The notes beneath the pieces were generated by a model. It did no database searches, was not told where the DNA came from, and saw only the letters and a list, made by a program, of their open reading frames with translations. A DNA stretch of 26,609 nt, taken from SIAJ01 sp036266155. Its GTDB lineage: Bacteria > Planctomycetota > Planctomycetia > Gemmatales > Gemmataceae. Numbering within the stretch: position 1 is the first letter of the stretch; the number at the start of each line of letters is the position of its first letter. Below, in pieces: positions 22,662 through 26,609 of the stretch. The position numbers and the translations under genes are program-made. The DNA is taken from NCBI GenBank assembly GCA_036266155.1, contig DATANR010000356.1, positions 1 to 26,609 of the forward strand, in the 5' to 3' direction.

Positions 22662-22728
22662 GGCGAGCGGAGCGGCGTAAGCCGCCCGATGCTGTCATTG
22701 TCGGGCGGCTTACGCGGCTCCGCTCGCC
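22662..22728. repeat. Palindromic repeat, GGCGAGCGGAGC family, copy 3
   Basis: Left arm 22662-22689 and right arm 22701-22728 match at 27 of 28 positions, with an 11-nt loop. It lies between the convergent pseudogene and dehydrogenase gene and ends 1 bp before the dehydrogenase stop, so it could act as a two-way terminator. Confidence 0.85.
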
Positions 22729-22729
22729 A

Positions 22730-23656
22730 TTAGTTCACGCGATACGTAAGCGCCCGTCCCGCCAATCCCGCCATCAGATTCTCCACTGACATCTCCGCCA
22801 TTCGTCGCCGCGTCTCTTCCGTCGCGCTGCCAAGGTGTGGCGTGATGACCAGGTTGCCCAACTTCAACAAAGGATGATCGCGCGGCAACGGTTCCGGATC
22901 GGTCACGTCGACGGCGGCCATGCGGATCGTGCGCTTCGTCAGCGCTTCCGTCAACGCGACTGTGTCAACGACCGGGCCGCGGGCGACGTTGATCAGGGCG
23001 GCCGTCGGCTTCATCATCGCAAATTCAGCTCGGCCGATTAGGCCGCGGGTCTCGGGCGTCAACGGCACCGTCAGCATCACGTAGTCGGCCGTCTTCAACA
23101 ACTCATCGCGCGAAACGTGACGCACGCCGAGGCGTTGCTCCACATCGGGTCGGCGGTTGCGGTTGTGGTAGAGCACCGTCATGTCGAATGCTCGCGCTCG
23201 CTTCGCGACTTGCTCGCCGATGCGGCCCATGCCAAAGATGCCAAGCGTGCTCGAATGGACTTCGCGGCCGATTAGGTATGTCGGATCATAATGCGTGAAC
23301 GCCGGCCCCCGGGCGTACTTGTCGCCTTCGACGATGCGTCGTCCGGCTGCCAAGAGCAATGCGAATGCGAGGTCGGCGGTCGCGCCATCGAGAATCCCCG
23401 GCGTGTTGCCGACGGGGATGCCGCGGGCGGTCGCCGCTGCCACATCAATATGATCGACGCCAACACCGAAATTGCTGATGACGCGCACGCACGGCAAGCG
23501 GCCGAGCAGCGCCGCGTCGATGGTCGGATGGCCATAGGTGTAGATGGCGTCGAACGTGCCGGTCGAAGTCCACGGCACCAATTCAACACGCTCGGCGATG
23601 AACTCAGTGACCGCCGGCGCGACTGGCAAATCGGCAAGAACGCGCGGTATTGACAT
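22730..23656 (-). CDS. D-2-hydroxyacid dehydrogenase (glyoxylate/hydroxypyruvate reductase-like)
   Basis: Cytosolic NAD(P)-dependent dehydrogenase of 308 residues that reduces 2-oxoacids such as glyoxylate or hydroxypyruvate to D-2-hydroxyacids. The cofactor motif is GMGRIG (142-147) in TLGIFGMGRIGEQVAKRA. The catalytic triad is R226 (NVARGPVVD), E255 (DVTDPEPLP) and H274 (TPHLGSATEE). VGVDHID (65-71) and GNTPGILDGATADLA (83-97) are family signatures. The exact substrate is not readable. ATG at 23656 gives a normal N-terminus; the frame is open far upstream, but that part is the antisense of the SDR gene. It is divergent from the SDR gene with only 18 bp between starts, so regulation is probably shared. 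Confidence 0.9.
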   Translation of the reverse strand: MSIPRVLADLPVAPAVTEFIAERVELVPWTSTGTFDAIYTYGHPTIDAALLGRLPCVRVISNFGVGVDHIDVAAATARGIPVGNTPGILDGATADLAFALLLAAGRRIVEGDKYARGPAFTHYDPTYLIGREVHSSTLGIFGMGRIGEQVAKRARAFDMTVLYHNRNRRPDVEQRLGVRHVSRDELLKTADYVMLTVPLTPETRGLIGRAEFAMMKPTAALINVARGPVVDTVALTEALTKRTIRMAAVDVTDPEPLPRDHPLLKLGNLVITPHLGSATEETRRRMAEMSVENLMAGLAGRALTYRVN

Positions 23657-23674
23657 GCGAATAGGATATGCGCC

Positions 23675-24445
23675 ATGAACCTCCATCTCGCCGATCACGT
23701 TGCTGTCGTCACGGGTGGGGCCAGCGGCATTGGCCTGGCCGTCGTCCAGGGTTTTCGGGCCGAGGGGGCGCGTGCCGTCATCTGGGATCGCAATCCGCCG
23801 GACGATCCACGGGCCTTCCGCGTCGATGTGACTGACTTCGCCGCCGTCACCGAAGCGCTCAAGCGAACCGAGGCGATGTTCGGCCCCGTCGGTCACGTGG
23901 TTCATGCGGCCGCGATTGGTTCGGGCAAGTTTGGTTTTCCATTCACGAACCTCACACCGGCCGATTGGCCTCGCGTGCTGGAAGTGAACGTGATGGGCAT
24001 GACCAATGTCGCCCACGCTCTGGCGCCGGGCATGGTCGAGCGGCGTCGCGGCACGATGGTCTTCATCGCTTCGGTCGCCGGGCAGATTGGCTCCCCGACG
24101 GATCCGCCGTACTCGGCATCTAAGGCGGCAAACATCAACTTCGCTCAATGCATGGCTCGCGACTTGGCGCCCCACGGCATCCGAGTGAACACGGTCTGTC
24201 CGGGCATGGTTCGCACGCCGATGAATGAATCGGTCTGGAAAGCCTGGCACGATCGTCAGCCGCCAGAGCTACGTAAGAGCTACGACGAATGGGCCGGCGC
24301 CAAAGTAAAGGCGATCGTCCCGCTCGGCCGCTGGCAGACGCCGGAGGACGTGGCCGACATGGTCGTGTTTCTGTCGTCCGATCGGGCCAGCGAGGTGACG
24401 GGCCAAACGATCAACGTCGACGGCGGCTACGTCATGCACTGGTGA
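23675..24445 (+). CDS. Short-chain dehydrogenase/reductase (SDR)
   Basis: A 256-residue cytosolic NAD(P)-dependent oxidoreductase of the classical SDR type. The cofactor motif is TGGASGIG (13-20), the catalytic tetrad is N105, S133, Y146 and K150 (YSASK), and the substrate-side PGMVRTPM follows at 176-183. The usual NNAG is replaced by HAAAIG (77-82). GQTINVDGGYVMHW closes the protein as expected. No specific substrate can be given; family members act on sugars, steroids, acyl groups and hydroxyacids. It is divergent from the 2-hydroxyacid dehydrogenase, 18 bp apart, which suggests a common pathway of 2-oxo/2-hydroxy compounds. AGGA about 9 bp before the ATG is a weak ribosome site. Confidence 0.93.
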   Translation: MNLHLADHVAVVTGGASGIGLAVVQGFRAEGARAVIWDRNPPDDPRAFRVDVTDFAAVTEALKRTEAMFGPVGHVVHAAAIGSGKFGFPFTNLTPADWPRVLEVNVMGMTNVAHALAPGMVERRRGTMVFIASVAGQIGSPTDPPYSASKAANINFAQCMARDLAPHGIRVNTVCPGMVRTPMNESVWKAWHDRQPPELRKSYDEWAGAKVKAIVPLGRWQTPEDVADMVVFLSSDRASEVTGQTINVDGGYVMHW

Positions 24446-24452
24446 GCGAATA

Positions 24453-24498
24453 ACGCCGCTTGCGGCGTAGCGGGCGGGCGCTACGCCGCAAGCGGCGT
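24453..24498. repeat. Perfect 20-bp inverted repeat downstream of the SDR gene
   Basis: Arms ACGCCGCTTGCGGCGTAGCG (24453-24472) and 24479-24498 are exact complements around a 6-nt loop. It lies 7 bp after the SDR stop. No T-tract follows, but such a stem may still end or stabilise the transcript. Confidence 0.85.
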
Positions 24499-24655
24499 CA
24501 TCCACATGCCCCAGCTGCGTAACGCCTTGCGAAAATCGAACCGCGCTGCTTGACAGCGAATCGTGGAAGCGCAAAAATCATCAGTCCTGGCGGACGAATA
24601 CCGGTTCGACAGACTCTCACACCGCCTGACCCGTTTACCCCCGCCGGGAGTTCCC

Positions 24656-25405
24656 GTGAACGCGGACTGGTTCTACAGCGTCGGCGACACGCGCCAGGGC
24701 CCGGTCACCGAGGATGCGCTCAAGCAACTCGTGGCCGACGGCCGACTTCAGCCGACCGACCTGGTCTGGCGCGACGGCATGCCTGACTGGGTCGAGGCAC
24801 GCACGATCCCCGCCTTCTTCCCGGCCCCCAAGATCGAACCGCTGTCCGACGACCGCTCGGTCGAACCGTATCGTCGGCGCTTCGATGCCGATCGGCCCAG
24901 CCGCCGGGGGCGCGATGACAACGATGACGACCGCCCGAGCCGGCGCGGTCGTCGCGATGACGATGAAATGGACGACGACCGGCCGCGGATTCGCCGGCGC
25001 GAGGACGACTATGGCGACCGACGCGGCGACGACGACGATTACGATCGGCCCCAACGATCGCGCAAGCAACAAAAGCCGGGCCAGGTGCAAGGCGTCGGCA
25101 TCATGATGCTCATCGGCGGGATCATCGGGCTGATTAATATGCTCGTCGTGCCCCTGGTCTCTTGGGGGGCGTGTTGTCTATGGCCTGGCGTTTATTACGA
25201 GATCGTCATTAGCATCCTGCTGTTGATTCGCGGCATCAACATGATGAATCAGGACGATCAGGGCCCACCGCGGACTCTGGCGATCCTTCAGATCATTTGC
25301 ATCGTCAACGCCGACGTGCTGAACTGCGTGCTCGGCATCGTCGCCCTTGTAATGCTCAACGATCCAAAGGTACAGAACTATTATCTGCGGAAGGGGTTCA
25401 GCTGA
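24656..25405 (+). CDS. GYF_2-domain membrane protein with Arg/Asp-rich linker
   Basis: A 249-residue protein. Residues 3-55 are a GYF_2 domain (WFYSVGDTRQGPVTEDALKQ; LVWRDGMPDWVEA), a small protein-interaction module that binds proline-rich or unstructured peptides. Residues 66-140 are a low-complexity linker of alternating Arg and Asp, probably disordered. Three hydrophobic segments follow (about 146-168, 172-192 and 205-234), putting the GYF domain and linker on the cytoplasmic side. The start is GTG at 24656 with GGGAG 5 bp upstream; an upstream in-frame ATG at 24563 has no such support. It is the first of three related genes in a row. The role is unknown; coupling of a cytosolic partner to the membrane is an inference. 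Confidence 0.8.
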   Translation: MNADWFYSVGDTRQGPVTEDALKQLVADGRLQPTDLVWRDGMPDWVEARTIPAFFPAPKIEPLSDDRSVEPYRRRFDADRPSRRGRDDNDDDRPSRRGRRDDDEMDDDRPRIRRREDDYGDRRGDDDDYDRPQRSRKQQKPGQVQGVGIMMLIGGIIGLINMLVVPLVSWGACCLWPGVYYEIVISILLLIRGINMMNQDDQGPPRTLAILQIICIVNADVLNCVLGIVALVMLNDPKVQNYYLRKGFS

Positions 25406-25421
25406 GCGGCCACTTATGCCG

Positions 25422-25520
25422 CCTTCCCTCTTAGGGAATGGGGCTAGTGGGTTAGGTTGATCCGAGCGTTGCTCAAACGCCTAACCTAACCCCCCGGCCC
25501 CCTTCCCAAAGAGGGAAGGG
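25422..25520. repeat. Imperfect inverted repeat between two GYF_2 genes
   Basis: Left arm CCTTCCCTCTTAGGGAATGG and on (from 25422) pairs with a right arm ending at 25520 (AAGAGGGAAGG), including GGTTAGG/CCTAACC pairs in the middle. There are several mismatches. It occupies half of the 197-bp gap; I see nothing else in the gap apart from the ribosome-site region. Confidence 0.7.
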
Positions 25521-25602
25521 GGAGCCAAGTTGACCTCGCGCGATCATTCCGTATTGCCAGTAATAACTCGTCAAGCGATCGGTCCTTTTTCGGGGGTTAT
25601 CC

Positions 25603-26280
25603 GTGAGTCAGGAATGGTACTACAGCATCGACGGCGATCGACAGGGACCGGTCGCGGCCGCCGACTTGAAGAAACTGGCGGATGCCGGCACGCTCAAGGA
25701 AGCGGATCTGGTCTGGAAAGACGGCATGGCCGACTGGGTCGCCGCCAAGTCGATCAAGGGCCTCTTCAATGGCGCCGCCGCCTCGCCATCCAAGTCCGGC
25801 GAACAAGCAAAGGCGCGGCCGGTCGACGACGATGAGGAGGATCGTCCGCGTTCACGCCGGCGCGACGATGATGAAGATGACCGTCCTTCACGGTCGCGGC
25901 GTCGCGATGAAGATGATGACGAGCGGCCTTCCCGGTCGCGGCGTCGCGATGAGGATGGCGACGATGAAGCGCCACCATCGCGGTCGCGTGATGCCGTCGA
26001 CTGGGATGACGACCGGCCACGCAAGAAAAAGAAGCGGCGGGTGCCAGACGATGTTGGCGGCAAGAAGATGACGGCCGGGCTGCTCGGCATCTTGATCGGA
26101 TGGACCGGCGCCCATCGCTTCTACCTGGGCGACACGGGCGGCGGGCTCATCAGGCTGCTTGTGCTGAATCTGGTGTGCGCCGGCGGCATTGTCGGGTTGA
26201 TCGAAGGGATTATTTACCTCACAAAATCGGACGAAGACTTCTACCAAACTTATATCGTTGAACAGAAGGGTTGGTTCTAA
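25603..26280 (+). CDS. GYF_2 - Arg/Asp linker - TM2-domain membrane protein
   Basis: A 225-residue protein of three modules: a GYF_2 domain (4-55; WYYSIDGDRQGPV and LVWKDGMADWVA), a charged linker (74-150) with repeated RPSRSRRRDED units, and a TM2 domain (153-225) with two hydrophobic helices around GWTGAHRFYLGDTGGGLIR. The TM2 family is a pair of helices joined by a G-x-H-R-F-Y-L-G turn. The linker ends in a KKKKRR cluster next to the membrane. GTG at 25603 fits the domain start; the ribosome site is weak (GGGGG). The TM2 part is nearly identical to the next gene, pointing to recent duplication. Function is unknown beyond membrane anchoring of a peptide-binding domain. Confidence 0.85.
   Translation: MSQEWYYSIDGDRQGPVAAADLKKLADAGTLKEADLVWKDGMADWVAAKSIKGLFNGAAASPSKSGEQAKARPVDDDEEDRPRSRRRDDDEDDRPSRSRRRDEDDDERPSRSRRRDEDGDDEAPPSRSRDAVDWDDDRPRKKKKRRVPDDVGGKKMTAGLLGILIGWTGAHRFYLGDTGGGLIRLLVLNLVCAGGIVGLIEGIIYLTKSDEDFYQTYIVEQKGWF
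25843..25965 (+). repeat. In-frame tandem repeat encoding the Arg/Asp linker
   Basis: Three consecutive units of 39, 42 and 42 bp (25843-25881, 25882-25923, 25924-25965). The last two share most bases, including CGGTCGCGGCGTCGCGATGA. Each encodes about 14 residues (RPSRSRRRDEDDDE). Unit length is a multiple of three, so repeat-number changes would not break the gene. Confidence 0.8.
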
Positions 26281-26347
26281 ACCGGCCCGCGCCGCGTTGC
26301 GACGCGTTGTGATTGCATCCATTTCCACCCCACACGGGAGATGAATC

Positions 26348-26587
26348 GTGGCTCAATCCGAAGTCGGACAGAAGAAGTTGGTGGCCGGCCTCCTTGGGAT
26401 TCTGCTCGGCTGGACCGGCGCGCACCGGTTCTACCTGGGCGACACCACGGGCGGCATCATTCGGATCTGCTTGAACCTGGTCTGTATGGGCGGGATCATC
26501 GGTCTGATCGAGGGGATCATCTACATCACCAAGTCGGATGAGGACTTTGAGAAGACGTATCTCATTGAAAAGAAGGCGTGGTTCTAA
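26348..26587 (+). CDS. Stand-alone TM2-domain membrane protein
   Basis: A 79-residue protein made of the TM2 domain alone: a short cytoplasmic start (MAQSEVGQKK), helix 1 (LVAGLLGILLGWTGA), the HRFYLGDT turn, helix 2 (ICLNLVCMGGIIGLIEGII) and the tail TKSDEDFEKTYLIEKKAWF. It aligns without a break, apart from one missing residue in helix 2, to residues 152-225 of the preceding gene. The start is GTG at 26348 with GGGAG 8 bp upstream. It is a tandem paralogue lacking the GYF_2 domain and linker, so it could pair with its larger neighbour in the membrane. Function unknown. Confidence 0.88.
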   Translation: MAQSEVGQKKLVAGLLGILLGWTGAHRFYLGDTTGGIIRICLNLVCMGGIIGLIEGIIYITKSDEDFEKTYLIEKKAWF

Positions 26588-26609
26588 TCGGCCGCAGTGT
26601 CGCCGCGAC

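Noticed and set aside
23650..23655. Perfect TTGACA in front of the SDR gene
   Set aside because: No -10-like box lies 16-18 bp downstream; that position is the SDR start codon itself.
23657..24250. Upstream extension of the 2-hydroxyacid dehydrogenase
   Set aside because: It is the antisense of the SDR gene and the dehydrogenase fold starts at 23656.

Overview
The window is high-GC bacterial DNA with a strong Planctomycetota flavour, perhaps Gemmatales-like, although the order is a guess. The evidence is a small secreted TIGR03067-type protein, GYF_2/TM2 proteins with Arg-Asp-rich linkers, a thioredoxin-like 'redoxin' of planctomycete type, many short intergenic hairpin repeats and few Shine-Dalgarno sites. 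It reads as ordinary chromosome. I see no phage, IS element, CRISPR array, rRNA or tRNA.

Left part (1-4200): inositol-3-phosphate synthase (-), bifunctional riboflavin enzyme RibBA (+), then a promoter-led pair of a small TPR protein and a lone CoA-transferase alpha subunit (+). Next (4203-12157, -) is an RND efflux operon with one lipoprotein adaptor followed by two consecutive HAE1-type pumps, an MdtABC-like layout without an outer-membrane channel. A divergent BON lipoprotein lies across a large hairpin. Then come a LysR regulator, a DUF3592-like membrane protein and a HicA/HicB toxin-antitoxin pair (all -).

Middle (15142-18682): a minus-strand run made of a TIGR03067-type secreted protein, a thioredoxin-fold protein and a TehB-like methyltransferase. 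The thioredoxin-fold gene looks broken by two stop codons. Both are in-frame TGA codons that fall exactly where the two CxxC cysteines should be, and two perfect hairpins follow, one with a GGUC apical loop. I read it as one intact selenoprotein with a UxxU active site (15779-16951). Two small overlapping unknown genes and one short unknown gene follow.

Right part: a c-di-AMP (ydaO-yuaA type) riboswitch at about 19128-19271, with its own candidate promoter, precedes a 720-aa SPFH/flotillin-like membrane protein that has internal repeats and a long Ala/Glu coiled coil. Next is a zinc-ribbon protein with what looks like an inactivated DpnII/MboI-like nuclease domain. A collapsed hydrolase pseudogene between two copies of one palindromic repeat follows, then a divergent 2-hydroxyacid dehydrogenase/SDR pair. 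The window ends with three GYF_2/TM2 membrane proteins, two of which are recent duplicates in their TM2 part.

The two most notable items are the UxxU selenoprotein and the c-di-AMP riboswitch upstream of an SPFH scaffold gene. At least five different intergenic inverted-repeat families are present; one of them supplies the last codons and stop of the inositol-phosphate synthase.
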